Shown here piece after piece: positions 1 through 11,964 of a DNA stretch of 64,000 nt. Position numbers and translations under genes: made by a program. The stretch is from Antilocapra americana. Its lineage: Eukaryota; Chordata; Mammalia; Artiodactyla; Antilocapridae. The notes beneath the pieces are model-generated. The model worked only from the letters and a program-made list of their open reading frames with translations, made no database searches and was not told where the DNA came from. Location of the stretch: the NCBI GenBank assembly GCA_007570785.1, contig ML660213.1:1053181-1117180 (forward strand), given 5' to 3'. Numbering within the stretch: position 1 is the first letter of the stretch; every line of letters starts with the position of its first letter.

Positions 1-1392
1 TGATTCTGGAGCCCAAGAAAATAAAGAGCCTGTTACTGTTTCCATTGTTTCCTCATCTATTTCCCATGAAGTGATGGGACCGGATGCCATGATCTTCAGT
101 TTTGAATGTTGAGCTTTAAGCCAACTTTTTTATTCTCCTCTTTCACTTTCATCAAGAGGCTCTTTAGTTCCTCTTTGCTTTCTGCCATGAGGGTGGTGTC
201 AAATGCATATCTGATATTTCTCCTGGAAATCTTGATTCCAGCTTGTGCTTCATCCAGTCTGGCATTTCGCATGATGTACTCTGCATATAAGTTAAATAAG
301 CAGGGTGACAATATACAGCCTTGATTGCTTCTTTCCCAATTTGGAAATAGTATGTTCTTCCTTGTCTGGTTCTAACTGTTCTAATTCTTGACTTACCTAT
401 AGATTTCTCAGAAGGCAGAAAGGTGGTTTGGTTCCCATCTCTAAGAATTTTCCACAGTTTGTTGGGATCCACACAGTCAAAGGCTTTAGTGCAGTCAATG
501 AAGCAGAGGTAGATGTTTCTTTTGGAATTCTCTTGCTTTTTTGATGATTCAATGGATATTGGCAATTTGATCTCTGGTTCCTATGCCTTTTCTAAATTCA
601 GCTTGAACATCTGGAAGTTCTCAGTTCATGTACTAATTTCAAATATTTTCAGCATTACTTTGTTAGCATATGAGAAGAATGCAATTGTGTGGTAATTTGA
701 ATGTTCTTTGGCAATGCCTTTCTTTGGTACTGGAATGAAAACTCACCTTTTCCAGTCCTGTGGCCACTGGCATTTTGAGTGCAACACTTTCACAGCATCA
801 TCTTTTAGGATATGAAATATATCAGCTGGAATTAAATCACTTCCACTAGCTTTGTTCATAGTGATGCTTCATAAGGCCCCATTCACTTTGCACTCCAGGA
901 TGTCTGGCTCTAGGTGAGTGATCACACCATCATGATTATCTGAGTCATGAAGATCTTTTTTGTAGAGTTCTTCTGTGTATTCTTGCCACCTCTTCTTAAT
1001 ATCTTCTGCTTCTGTTAGGTCCATACTCTTTCTGTCCCTTATTGCGCCCATCTTTGCATGAAATCTTCCCTTGGTATCTCTAATTTTCTTGAAGATGCCC
1101 CTAGTCTTTCCCATTCTATTGTTTTCTTCTATTTTTTTGCATTGTTCACTGAGGAAGACTTTCTTATCTCTCTTTGCTGTTCTTTGGAACTCTGCATTCA
1201 GATGGGCATGTTTCCTTCTTTACTCAGCTGTTTATAAGGCCTCCTCAAGACAATCATTTTGCCTTTTTGCATTTCCTTTTCTTGGAGATGGTTTTTATCA
1301 CCATCTCCTATACAATGTTATGAACCTCTGTCCATAGTTCTTCAGACACTCTGTCAGATCTAATCCCTTAAATCTGTTCGTCACTTATTTAC
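1..1392 (-). mobile_element. BovB LINE (RTE clade), RT-region fragment, runs off left edge
   Basis: On the minus strand this encodes the reverse transcriptase and linker part of the BovB protein. The SPCLFNLYAEYIMRNA segment and the following TLMAESKEELKSLLMKVKEE segment are visible at 96-311, and a DTKGRFHAKMGAIRDRKSMDLTEAEDIKKRWQEY-like linker at 869-1114. The catalytic YADD motif reads YAFD: the first Asp codon is now Phe (201-203). Small deletions lie near 215 and 770, and several frameshifts break the frame. The 3' end lies beyond base 1; the 5' truncation is near 1392. A dead retrotransposon copy. Confidence 0.93.
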
Positions 1393-3050
1393 AGAATAAG
1401 TTACAAGAAAGTTCCCTTGATATGTGAATTGGGTTCCCAACTCTGTGTCCTGTGTTTCATAGATAATGGGTCTTCCATGTTTTATTTTATTGTTATTTAA
1501 AATTTCCACTGAAGAAATATTAGGTCACTATTTTAAGAAAGGCAGAATCTGTTTATGGTTTGGTTTCTCTCAGGCCACAATATACACTTTCACACCTTTA
1601 AAAATTTGTTATCCTACTTCATCTTCTGAAGAGTGGCTGTTTATGTTTATCTTCCACTGTATGCAATGACTTTCATTTACAAGAAACCTAATAAAGATTC
1701 TTTTTTCATTTTTTATGACAGAAAAGATTCAGCCTTCTTGGGTAGGTCTTCAATTCCTAGACAGCTTCACCAAGGTCAACAATCTTACATAATATTGTTA
1801 TGTTATAGTCTTTTGAGTGTTAAAAATAAATCTAAATAAGCTGCACTACTATCATCAGGGATTAAACTATTTCTATTACATAAAGTGCTATAGTGCATTA
1901 CTCACTTAATTATCTTTCCCATGGTTAGTACCTCTTCAGTGTGCCATTTGTCATGGCATTTATCCAATATGTTACTTTATGTGGATAATTGTGAGGGGAA
2001 TATAAAACTGTACATCTAAACTCTCCTTAGAAGTAATTACATTGTCAAATTTATAGGTAATGAGAAAATTTTCAAAGCTCTAAATATGTTCTAACATGGA
2101 TTATAGAGGTGTTGTTTGTTTGGGAGATTTTTTTGTTTGTTTTTGGCCAACTTTTACAACTAACATTACTTCAACAAGTAAAGTTTCACACAATCAACAA
2201 ATCACGAAGACAATCCTGAGGATGTGTTTGGAAACATAAAATAAAAAAGCCAGTATGAAATGATTGATTGCTGAACCTGGAAAAATAAAATATTCTGTCA
2301 GCCAAGCTTACTTAAAAGAAATATATGTCTAATATCACAGGGTACAATATATAACCAGAGTTAAGAATAAGCAGAATGTCCTATCCTGTGAAGTGAGGAA
2401 TCTGTGAAAATTTGCATTTTTTCCAGCAATTAATCTTAAAGTATATGATTACTCTAATAAGTTCTTGGAGTCTATTGATGTGACCCCTCTGTGCCAAGAA
2501 TTTGGAGTAAAGGAAAAATCATGTTGCCTGCTCAACACTGCAGTATGGAAACAGGAGATAACCAATTCAGTCATGGGAAATCACTGTGATGAGGCATGGC
2601 TGCACTGAGGATTCCTATGAATAGTGTATAGTGTCCATTTTTTCCAGTTCTCGCAGCCAAGGACCATGCAGTCATCACTTCTTCTTCCATTTATTTTTAT
2701 TTCCCCTTAAATCCTAACAAATCCTGACAGTCCTACCATCAAAAAATGTTACCACCTCTGCTGCCTCCATTCTTTTCCCAGGAATGGATTTCTCACTGGG
2801 AATAAAAAAGTATATACTACATAGCCCCTTCTTTGGATATCTGAGAAATCTCTTCATTGGCAAATGCAGATTTCCCAATAGGAATTGATTTTTATTTCTT
2901 TGTTTCTAGCAAGTCAGTTGAGTCCAACAAATGTTTAAGCACAGTGTCTATGTAAGCATTTTACTAGCTCAAAATAAAAAAAAAAAAGAGAGAGAGAGAC
3001 TAATGAGGAAAACAGCACATTAAAAGATTTGGTAAATTTAGTTTGGTGTT
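1393..3050. other. No recognisable gene; mostly unique AT-rich sequence
   Basis: I see no coding frame or repeat family that I can name. The only simple sequence is an A-rich run passing into a short (GA)n tract at 2971-2999. Confidence 0.5.
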
Positions 3051-3055
3051 TGAGG

Positions 3056-3140
3056 GCTTTCTGAGCATTTATTATTTGTCAGACATGATTTTGGATGCTA
3101 GTAACACATATATTTTAAAGTATGGGCAGAACGTAACAGT
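3056..3140 (-). repeat. Possible MIR fragment
   Basis: The segment resembles the reverse complement of the MIR 3' half (a tract like CATTTATTATTTGTCAGACA, then a stretch ending in a string of TTTAAAG). It is short and diverged, and could instead be an L2 end. Confidence 0.3.
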
Positions 3141-4504
3141 TTCTAAATGGCTCCCCAGCTCTATTTTAAATTCTGTCTGGATCTTTTTCCAGGACATCTG
3201 TCCATCATAACAGATTATCAAGGAAAAAAAATAACTTTCATATTAAATATGTAACTCTTACCCTTCATGCATTTTCGGGAGGTGGATGAGATCAGCCATT
3301 TCCCTTCTTCCTAGTATCCAACCAAAGGGTCTGATTTCTCTCATTTTAGATGTAATCACAGACCTCTAATTGACTGCATCCATTTGGTTCAGAGAGAAAG
3401 ACTTATCTTTGTTATAAACATGAAAGAGTTAAAACACCTCAAGAGAGACAATTCTGCACTGTGGAAACCAACCTCCCATCAGAGTCCCAGCCAAGCATCA
3501 GAAACTCTGGTCCTCGCCTGCGTGTACTTCTCTTTAGTCTCTGTTGCAGGTGATTTTAGCAGCTCTATTACTACCAAGGGTTCTGACTGGCCTTTGATGA
3601 GAATCATCTCTCTTCAGCTGCATTAGCTTCCCATTATCTTTGGGTGAGCCATGAGCGCCCAGGTCCAAACAAAAAAGAGAGACAATCACATGGCTTTATT
3701 GATCTCAGCACTTAAAGGCTTGAAAACATCTTCCTCAGCAACACACCTACCACAGCAGGCTTTGGGTAGGAACTGCAGCTTTTCTTTAGATCTAAGAGCA
3801 AAAGATGCTTATGTAGACTTCTCTCAGAAATTTTTCATCCTGCACATCATTAGCCACGACCTGGCGGTAACAGCCTTCAAAGCTAATACAGTCAGCGCTG
3901 GACCACGATCATTACCTCGAGTTTCCCTTCAGTTGTTTCGTCAAGTCCCATGTTCCCAATTGTGACCATTACTGTACCTCAAGCCTCCTGTCAGCAAATC
4001 TGAGGGCTCTTCACCATGGCAATGCTAGAGTGTCACAAGCTTAATTTGAATCTCCAGTTGAAAATGGAGCAGGGGGATAGCGAGATAGAAAGCATATTGA
4101 GAGGACGAAACCATTGGAATAATACCAATGCTCAATGGGGCCCCTCAAACAAACAATGCTATCTAGGGCAGAATATTCAATACGGCGCCACTGATTAGAG
4201 ATGTAAACCAAATGACTCGTTCTGGCTCTCCCACAGTTCTTTAAGCTCAACACAACAAAAATGAAACTCACTGTGACCATCCCTCAGTCACTTATTCCTT
4301 TTCCTCATCCTTGTCTCACTGTAATTAATGAAGTTTCATCTAATTAAGAGACCTGGGAATTATTACCAGTACTTCTGTCTTCCTCACCTCCTCCAAGTAA
4401 ATAACTGCTGGTGAGCTTAGTCAGCTGATCCACAAAGACTTCGTATAAATTTACTTTCATTACACTCAAAGTAAGACCCCTACACACAAACAGGTTCCAT
4501 TCTG
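3141..4504. other. Repeat-poor unique stretch, no gene recognised
   Basis: Unlike its surroundings, 3400-4300 is of balanced base composition and high complexity and shows none of the ruminant SINE or LINE signatures. Several 60-105 codon frames occur on both strands, but none shows a domain or splice structure that I recognise. Possible conserved non-coding sequence; see findings. Confidence 0.4.
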
Positions 4505-4935
4505 AGAGTTCATTCGTTACTCAAATATGTTCCTAAGTCCAATAAAGTTAGCCTAGGTACCCAAATAACACAATTGGTTGTATAGTACTCTACTATAATA
4601 GCTTTATAATACTTTTTGCAGAAATAATACATAAGAAACAAACAAACAATTACGGAAATATTTTTAATCTTACAGTACAGTACCTTGAAAAGTACAGTAG
4701 GACAGTACAACAGCTGGTATCCAAGGGCTGGCATTGAGTGAACAGGCAGAAAGAGTTACTGACGGAAGAGGGGAGAGGAGGTGGGAGATGACAGAACTGA
4801 AAGGTCATCAGCAATGGGAGATGGAGGGCGAGCTGCAGTTTCACTCCTGCCTGACACGACTGGACGTACAAATGCACATTCGCATCTTTGAAAGTTCACA
4901 GCTTTACAGTTCATATGTAGGAGACTTACTCTACC
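4505..4935. mobile_element. Probable non-autonomous mariner/Tigger-like DNA transposon remnant
   Basis: The two ends carry related inverted sequences. The left end has CATTCGTTACTCAAATATG and the right end, read in reverse complement, has CATATGAACTGTAAAG; both have the spaced pattern of GTTCGTAAGT-like words typical of these termini. The interior has an unusual set of CAGTAC repeats at 4673-4710. The type is recalled from copies in other laurasiatherian genomes; exact family not determined. Confidence 0.45.
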
Positions 4936-5374
4936 TGTTAAACAAGCATTCAACAGTGCAAAGGTGATACACAAATAAATTTGGACCCAAAGAAGTGGAC
5001 TTGGCCAACCAATAGCCTCCTTAATTCCTCCCAGAGATGTGCCAGAGGAACGATGATCGATGCTAGCCACATAGAATAAAAACATTCTACCAGAGAATCC
5101 CGCATCTGGGGACTTATTCTGTACTCTTTGGCTACTGGAGGTACCGTGACAGCACACAATTGATCCCCATACTACCAGGGAAATAACCACATGCTGCATC
5201 CCAGACATATCCTTTTCTGGTATCTTTCCTACTGAATCACCAGGTCTACTGAGGCTGTTAGCTCTGCAGAGGGGCCCATGACCCATTCCCCACACCAATG
5301 CTAGCAACTCTTCCTTTTTGACAGCTCTGATAATGTTGCCCCCATTCATATCCACTGCCACTGCTTCAGATCAA
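4936..5374. other. Unassigned stretch with a long minus-strand open frame
   Basis: A 201-codon frame (4756-5361, minus) spans this stretch and runs into the DNA transposon remnant. It has no recognised domain, and its C-terminal third is the transposon end read in reverse. Probably a chance frame. Confidence 0.35.
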
Positions 5375-5700
5375 GTTCTGCTCTTGTCTTATGCTTCAGC
5401 CCCATCCCACTCTACCCACCACCTGCATGGCAGCCTCTTATCTTTCAAAAGTGCAAAGACATTCCTGTTGCATTCAGGCTAAAAACGTTTTATTGCCAAA
5501 TAAAGTCTGAACTCTTTACTGTGGCACAAAAGGCCTTTTATTCCTTCACCCGTGATTTTTTTCTCTGATGTTATTTCCTGTATTATTTGTCCTACTTTTA
5601 CTCTCATTTCCAGTGAATGCCGAAACTACAGCTCTACGGCTGTGCCAGGCTGGTTCACTCCACTCCTGCCTTCACATACATGTTGCCCTAATTATGTGCC
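5375..5700 (+). repeat. L2 LINE fragment (ancient)
   Basis: The order of words fits the L2 3' region: a GCATTCAGGCTAAAAAC segment, an AATAAAGTCTGAACTC segment, an AAAAGGCCTTTTATTCC segment, then a GCCAGGCTGGTTCACTCC segment. Strongly diverged. Confidence 0.55.
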
Positions 5701-5723
5701 TTTAGTTATTTAAGATCACATAG

Positions 5724-6225
5724 CCCAATGGAATACTACTCAGCCATTAAAAGAATAAAATCATGCCATTTATAGTGACATGGCTGGATCTAGAGATTGT
5801 CATAGTGAGTGAAGTAAGTCAGAGAAAGACAAATATCATGTGATATCGCTTTTATGTGAAGTTTAAAAAAATGATCCAAAAAAAAAAATGATCCAAATAA
5901 ACCTATTTATAAAACAGAAAGACTCACAGATACCGAAAACAAATTTCTGGTTACCAAGGGGAAATGGGAGGAGGAGGGATAAATTGGGAAATTAGGATTG
6001 ACACACACACACTACTATATATAAAATAGGTCATTAACAAGAACCTACTGTATAGCACAGGGAACTTTACTCAATACTCAATAGTCTATAATGACTTATA
6101 TGTGAAAAGAATCTGAAAAACAGTAGGTATATGTATATGTACAACTGATTCACTTTGCAGTACACATGAAAGCAACATAACATTGTAAGTCCACTTAATC
6201 CAATAAAAATTAATTTTAAAAATAG
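5724..6225 (+). mobile_element. L1 3' end (artiodactyl L1), 5'-truncated
   Basis: It starts in the last codons of ORF2 (the GGAATACTACTCAGCCATTA segment) and runs through the 3' UTR words for tracts such as CCTACTGTATAGCACAGGGA and GATTCACTTTGCAGTACA to an A-rich tail. A short local duplication of AAAAATGATCCAAA lies near 5870-5895. No coding capacity remains. Confidence 0.9.
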
Positions 6226-6512
6226 ATCATGTATTCCAATGATCACATATTTAAAAACTTTATGCCCAGTTCTGTGGCAAGTGCTGAGGATCCAAAGTCA
6301 GGGGAGATGTGATCTCCTGCAAAGAATCTGCAATGTGGGAAAATCCAAGGACATGAATCAACAGGTATGATATAAAGAGATCCATTCTTAATAAGGTCAT
6401 ACAGAGAATTATTATGTAGTCCCAGAAGAGCATCCACTTAAGGAGATGATGGGGGGCCCTTTCTGAAAACGTTCCAATATTTTTGTTCGATTAAAAATAT
6501 TGGCACATTTTC

Positions 6513-6731
6513 AGGGCCTCCCTTCCCTCGTAGCTCAGTTGGTAAAAAGTCTGCCTGCAATGCAGGACACCTGGGCTCCATCCCTGGGTCAGGAAGATCC
6601 CCTAGAGAAAGAAATGGAAACCCACTCCAGTATTTTTCTTGGAGAATCCCATGGACAGAGGAGCCTGGCAGGCTTCAGTCTATGGGGTGGCAAGAGTCAG
6701 ACAGGACTGAGCTAAGCACACACACACACAG
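6513..6731 (+). mobile_element. Bov-tA SINE
   Basis: tRNA-derived head (CTCGTAGCTCAGTTGGTAAA, then a GCCTGCAATGCAGG box) followed by the Bov-A body (GAAACCCACTCCAGTATT to GCAAGAGTCAGACAGGACTG) and a short (CA)n tail at 6717-6730. Non-coding; mobilised by BovB. Confidence 0.95.
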
Positions 6732-6803
6732 AAGCTATTGGTTAAATGGAACCTTGATTCCTCCCAGAAGAAATCTTGAGTGGGTTCAAAGTCAGACGCT
6801 GTT

Positions 6804-7041
6804 TGAAACATATACACTACCATATGTAAAACAGATAGTTAGTAGGAAGTTTCTGTATAACACAAGGAGCTCAACTTACTGCTCTGTGACAATCTAGAGG
6901 GGTAGGATGGTGGGGTATGGGAGGGAGGTTCAAGAAACAGGGGATACACATATACTTATGGATGATTCACACTGTTACATGGTAGAAACCAACATAATAT
7001 TGTAAAGCAATTATCCTCCAATTAAAAATAAAATTTAAAAG
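6804..7041 (+). mobile_element. L1_BT-type 3' end
   Basis: 3' UTR only: ACCATATGTAAAACAGATAG, the GGGAGGGAGGTTCAAGAAAC block and AAAGCAATTATCCTCCAATT before an A-rich tail. Lies just downstream of the Bov-tA. Confidence 0.88.
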
Positions 7042-7469
7042 ATTAGATGCTTGGTGTTTTCCTATATAGACTGCCATATATATACTTTCCTATATATACT
7101 TCCATCTATAGTGGTAGATGGAAGTACCACTTTCTAGTTGAGTGGGGTTGATAAATAGTCAGGATCTCTTAAAAGGTTTTTTTTTCCCTGTTGGGATTTG
7201 GCAAAGCCTCATTACATAATGGGGAGAAAAAAAAAAGACTTCTGAGGAATGATCCATGGGTATCAACTTTCATGAGGGTAAAATAAAGTTATCAAAGATT
7301 AGTGGCACATTACCGATGTGCCACAGGAACTAATTTGCTAATGTGTGGAGAAGGACAATAGTGTGCTTAGTCTGTGAACTGCTAAAACAAAACAGCACAG
7401 ATGGAAATGGATTTCTCAGAGCTCTGGTGGTGAGAAGCACCGGTGAGAGTGCCATCCTGATCAGGTCCT
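7042..7469. other. No feature recognised
   Basis: Unique, AT-rich. The only structure is a locally repeated CTATATATACTTCCATCTAT-like word near 7070-7110. Confidence 0.4.
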
Positions 7470-7690
7470 GGTAAGAGCCGACTTGCTGTGCCCCACATGG
7501 TAGAAGGGGAAAGGGATCTCTGCGAGGTCTCTTTTTATAAAAGCTCTAATCCCACTCCTGTGGGCTCTGCCTTCATGACCTAGGCACCTCCTAAAGACTC
7601 CACTTCTTAAAATCATCACAACAGGCAGTAGGTTACAATACAGGAATTTAGAATGGGGAGTACCAAACATTCAGGCCGCAGAATGCGGGA
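7470..7690 (+). repeat. Ancient interspersed repeat of unresolved family
   Basis: Contains a run of words common in old mammalian repeats (CTCTAATCCCACTCCTGTGG, TTCATGACCTAGGCACCTCC, then an ACCAAACATTCAG end). I recognise the pattern but cannot assign it safely to an LTR or a LINE family. Strand follows the usual orientation of that pattern. Confidence 0.4.
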
Positions 7691-8089
7691 TGGGATGACA
7701 GCTGGCAATTTCCTTGAACTGAGTACACACCACTTTACCTGTCACCTACAGGTCTTGACCCACTGCCTTGGGCAGGTTCCAGTCTCCTCCAGCCAAGTAC
7801 CTGATCAGCTTTTTCTCCCAACTACCCATTCAAATAACACCCACCAAATCTACCTGGGATTTGGCAATCTTTCTCTAAAAGTGTATGCATAATGATAAAT
7901 GGATGGATGAATGGATAAGTGGTCTGCACGCATGAATTACTATTTATGGGATAATATCTGCTCTATGTCCTTTTGTTAGAATAGCCCTAATTATTTCTAG
8001 GATAATGAGTAATTGATGAGATGCAAAGAGGAAGTCAATGGAGGACATGTACATATACTTTTATTAAGACCTCTGTTTCGTGTACGTTT
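7691..8089. other. No feature recognised
   Basis: Unique sequence. A short TGGATGGATGAATGGATAAG simple stretch occurs near 7899-7920. Confidence 0.4.
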
Positions 8090-8310
8090 CTTCCCTGAGG
8101 AGTGTCTATTACTTCTTTAAGGCCAAAGTTAATAATCTCTATAAAGCCTTTCTGACTCCCAAGCGACTTGATTCTTCCTCCTCTATGATAAAACCGTATT
8201 TTGTATACAATTATAGTTTCAGTTATCACACAATTATTTTCCACAAGCCCCACTGGATGGAGGCAGCTAAGGACTGCAGCTTGTATACCTATAGGTTTCC
8301 CCGCGTCACA
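8090..8310 (+). repeat. L2 LINE 3' fragment
   Basis: ATAAAGCCTTTCTGACTCCC and the following spacing match the L2 3' end, where AAGCCTTCCCTGACTCCC is a hallmark. Diverged and non-coding. Confidence 0.6.
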
Positions 8311-8389
8311 CAGTCCTGCTAGAACAGGGCCATGGCACCGGTCTGGCTTTGCTAGGGGAGGCTTTGCTCCAGATTAGAAGGTAAACCTG

Positions 8390-8510
8390 TACCTGACATA
8401 ATTGTATACCCATGGCGGATTCATGTCAATGTATGGCAAAACCAACATGATAATGTAAAGAAAAAATAAATAAATAAATATTTTTTAAAAAAGGAAAAAA
8501 AAAAAAAAGA
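8390..8510 (+). mobile_element. Short L1 3' tail
   Basis: ATACCCATGGCGGATTCATG, ATGTATGGCAAAACCAACAT and AATGTAAAGAAAAAATAAAT are the terminal 3' UTR words of a ruminant L1, followed by a mixed A-rich tail. Only the last 100 or so bases were copied. Confidence 0.8.
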
Positions 8511-8942
8511 AGCAGGTTTTCATCCCAAATTATGACTATTCTATCTTCTCAATCAGAGTACACGGAAATTAACTTTACATGTCTTTTGACTCATGACCAT
8601 TATTTAGAACTGTTACTACAGATGCGTTTCTGAAGTCCATCGAAGTGTGAGATCATGCTTTCTTGCATGTTTTACAATCATTTTTACGCTTATTTCTCTT
8701 TTGCTTTGCCACGAGTCTGATCTTTCTATTCTTATCGTCAGTATACCTGTTCTTAGGACAGTGCCCATCCTCAGGTTTCCTCAATGTTCAGCTGCTTTTC
8801 TACTTCAGCTTATGAATCCAGAAAAAGTCACTGGGGGTTCACCTAAATAAATATAGACTTTGGAGTGAGAGTTGAGGGGACTTTCTAACAGGTAAATGAC
8901 ATGACATTAACTTGCATTTTCGCTGTTCTAAAACTTTTAAAG
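8511..8942. other. No feature recognised
   Basis: Unique sequence between two L1 tails. No repeat or coding signature seen. Confidence 0.4.
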
Positions 8943-9114
8943 GAAAAAAATAATTATGTTGCAGCGAGATTTCCCGGGGGGGAGGGAGGAGGGAGGGGGG
9001 ACCCGGAGGGGAAGCATATGTAAACCCATGGTGATATCATGACAATGTATGGCAAAAACAATAATTAAAAAAAATAATAATAATAATAAAAAAAAAGAAA
9101 AAAATAATTATGTT
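8943..9114 (+). mobile_element. Very short L1 insertion with perfect 18-bp target duplication
   Basis: GAAAAAAATAATTATGTT occurs at 8943-8960 and again at 9097-9114. Between them lie 136 bases: a G-rich L1 3' UTR block (8976-9014), the terminal words ATGTAAACCCATGGTGATAT and ATGTATGGCAAAAACAATAA, and an A-rich (AAT)n tail. The duplication is identical, so this is one of the younger insertions in the window. Confidence 0.92.
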
Positions 9115-10517
9115 TCAATCCCAAGTCTCCAAGTCTATTCTGGATGAGTGAAGTCCTTCCAACAAGTGAAACCCACAAAGAAACACTGGGGACCTAAATG
9201 CTATAGTCAACAAAAGTATAAATAATAAATAGACAAATAAACACTAAAAATCAGCCCCCCAAATTCCCACCAATATAGCTGCTTAGAAAAATGGTAACCC
9301 TTGGAAATGTTAGTAACAGATATATCCTTTTACAGCCATACATCTTTTGGCCTGAATTTATTCAATTAATTTGCACATAAAATAGTAACATTTCAGTGCT
9401 GTGTGTGCATATGTGTGTACACATGTACTCTCAAGTGGCAAATACATTTGTGTAATCAGGCAAAACTTCTGCTTTATTGAGACAGGAATTAGTGGGCAAG
9501 AACAGATGTGGGAACTACTGAGGGTGAGTACAGAGCATGTATGCCTAGAAATTTAGCAGTATCCTTGCTGGAGGAAATAGTCTAATTTTTCTTCAATTCA
9601 TTAAACATTATTGGAAATTATCTCTTTACATTAGAGGAGACATTTGTTTCATGATCTGTTGAACAACCTCTATGAGACACTTAAGCTTATTAAATTTTCT
9701 TAATCCCTATGAAACTAACTCAACTTTCAAGCAGCAAAATGCTCAGATGCTTTCCCATAGATATTTCCTAACACAAAACAATATCACTTTATTGTCTGGC
9801 AAACACCTTCTAGCTTTCACCACTGCGTTGTACACATAAAAAGCAAGACACAGCGTGATAAGAATTATTTACTGTTTGCAGATTATTTTACAAACATTAA
9901 TATTTTTTGTGTCTGATTTTGCATATACTAAATTTTTTAATAGGAACTAATATACGTTGACATTTTCTCTAGAACTAAAATTAAATTCTGCTCTGCCAAT
10001 GGCAGACTTTGCTGTTTCTCATTAGTACAATAAAGAATTAATCTACTTGTGGTAGTTTAGCTGTAAATAATTCATAATGTAAGCAGATGTCAGTCTTCAG
10101 GACTTGATGTTTCATCACTACAGTTTTATAATTGCCACTTGTAATAAAGCAGAATTTCTTTGAAAATCAGATGTGTATTTGTCGACATTTCTATTAGCAA
10201 AAATACAGTCATCTAAATTTTACTATAATGCCTGAAGAAATTATTTAAAAAATCCACAGACATCTCAACAATCATCAATGAATACAGTTACCTTGAAGCT
10301 TCCTATTAGTTATTAAGAGAGAGAAGCCTTGCTTATGTTGTGATTGTTATTTGCATATAATTTCAGTAAATGTTGCTGAAAACTTAATGGGTTTTTTTTG
10401 CCATTATGGGTTTTTTTCTTTATGCTTTGATGGCATATTGACATCATATAACAGAATTTGTAATCCATTTGCCTTGTTTCTATATTCCATGAGATATTTT
10501 ATTTTTAATCCAGAGCC
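9115..10517. other. Unique AT-rich stretch, no gene recognised
   Basis: About 1.4 kb without a recognisable transposon. A short degenerate TG/CA stretch lies at 9399-9426. No coding or RNA-gene signature seen. Confidence 0.45.
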
Positions 10518-10670
10518 TTCTCTTCAAAGTATACTCCATGAGCCAGAAGGATTAGCATAACCTGAATGCTTCTTCAGAGACACAAAACCTCAGGCCCACT
10601 GGATCAGAATCTGTTCTTTAACAAGATCCCCTGCTGACTTGAAAGCACACTGAAGAACAACTACCCTAGA
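10518..10670 (+). mobile_element. MER20-like hAT DNA transposon remnant
   Basis: The order CCCACTGGATCAGAATCTGT, TTTAACAAGATCCCCTGCTG, GAAGAACAACTACC matches the 3' half of MER20 (consensus ACTGAATCAGAAACTC, TTTAACAAGCCCTCCAGGTG). Old and non-autonomous. Confidence 0.7.
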
Positions 10671-10986
10671 GCAATAACTGTGTATGCGTATTATTGGAAT
10701 TTGTAATGTGAACACTTAATACTGAATCTGGGAACTGTTGCAACTGAATTTTTATATTAAAAGAGAAGAATTGTACCCAAATCACTGTATTCACTTTAAA
10801 AAGTTATGTTGACACTGGCAAACTTACATCTCTTAAATGTTTTTTAAAATAAATAATATATAAGTGAATAAAACGACACTAAGGCTGGAGAAGCATCACA
10901 ATTCTCACTGTAAATGCTGCTTATATAATAGTATCTGGCAGTATCTTCAGCAATCAACAGCACCAGGTCCTCAGACTGTGGTAAAG
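10671..10986. other. No feature recognised
   Basis: Unique AT-rich sequence leading into a BovB 3' end. Confidence 0.35.
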
Positions 10987-11160
10987 GACAGTTCAGTCAC
11001 TCAATCGTGTCCGACTCTTTGCAACCTCATGGACTGCAGCATGCCAGGTTTCCCTGTCCGTCACCAACTCCTGGAGCTTGCTCAAACTCACGTCCATAGA
11101 GTCAGTGATGCCATCCACCCATCTCAACCTCTGTCATCCCGTTCTCCTCCAGAAAACCAA
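10987..11160 (-). mobile_element. BovB 3' end, heavily 5'-truncated
   Basis: CAGTTCAGTCACTCAATCGT is the BovB 3' terminus in reverse complement. The segment then encodes on the minus strand the C-terminal tail of the BovB protein (region of [11 protein letters not shown] in intact copies), ending abruptly near 11160. Confidence 0.9.
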
Positions 11161-11964
11161 AATGTCTAAGATACAGTTACCAACCTCAGGGAGATCATGT
11201 TCTGATGCACATATGGTCCAATAAGCAATTGTACAATAAAATATTATCATAGCCCGTTGGAGTGTATATAGTGAGATCCATTATTCTGAAATATTAATCA
11301 TTTCTCCAACATTTCCATACAGCTGATATCAGGGTGTATTCAGATTATTGTATCAAGATGGCAAACAAACAACATAAAGAATGTTGTTATTCTTATCATT
11401 GTTATTTGTTGTTTGATCTCCCAACTAGACTGCAGAGAGGGAAAATGAGAGGTGGAAAGAAAGAAGATCATAGCGGATACCTCTCATTCAACTGACCGAA
11501 CAGAGCAGAGGGAGATTAAGGTGGCTCCAAACGTCTTTCCTCTCCAGGTGGCAAGGAGTAAGAAGATGGGTTTGTAACCTCAGGGAGACTGAGATAAGAG
11601 TCTGTGTCTGTATGGATAGGAGGGGTGGGGGCAGCATAAGAATCTGAGAACACCACTCCTGTCAACCCCAGGCAGCTGAAGGGAACCTGAAACCAGCAGA
11701 ACAGCCAAGAAGCTGGTCCTCCAGTGACTGGTGGCTGTGAACACCTTCATCAATAGCTGCCTGTAAGTCATCCTCAGTTTGGCTCAGCAACATGCTGACA
11801 TTTTCCTTTTTAATGACCCAAAATCAATGTACCACTACCAAAACAAACAAATGAGTTTAAGGAAAAAAAAAAAAGGATGGATCTCTTGCAGGGCAGTGGA
11901 CCATCACAGTGGGCATGGAAAAGCCTCACAATCCTAGGGGGACTTCCTAGCTTCCTAGCGGGGC
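11161..11964. other. No gene recognised; ends near a poly-A run
   Basis: Mostly unique, of mixed composition. A run of 12 or so A at 11864-11875 could be an old retrocopy tail, but I recognise no parental transcript upstream of it and no convincing duplication. Confidence 0.4.

Noticed and set aside
6530..6610. Candidate tRNA genes in the box A/B-like words of the SINEs
   Set aside because: They are tRNA-derived SINE heads; no acceptor-stem pairing with a mature tRNA end was seen in any of the Bov-tA or CHR copies.
11500..11880. Processed pseudogene ending in a poly-A run
   Set aside because: I could not recognise a parental transcript or a flanking duplication.
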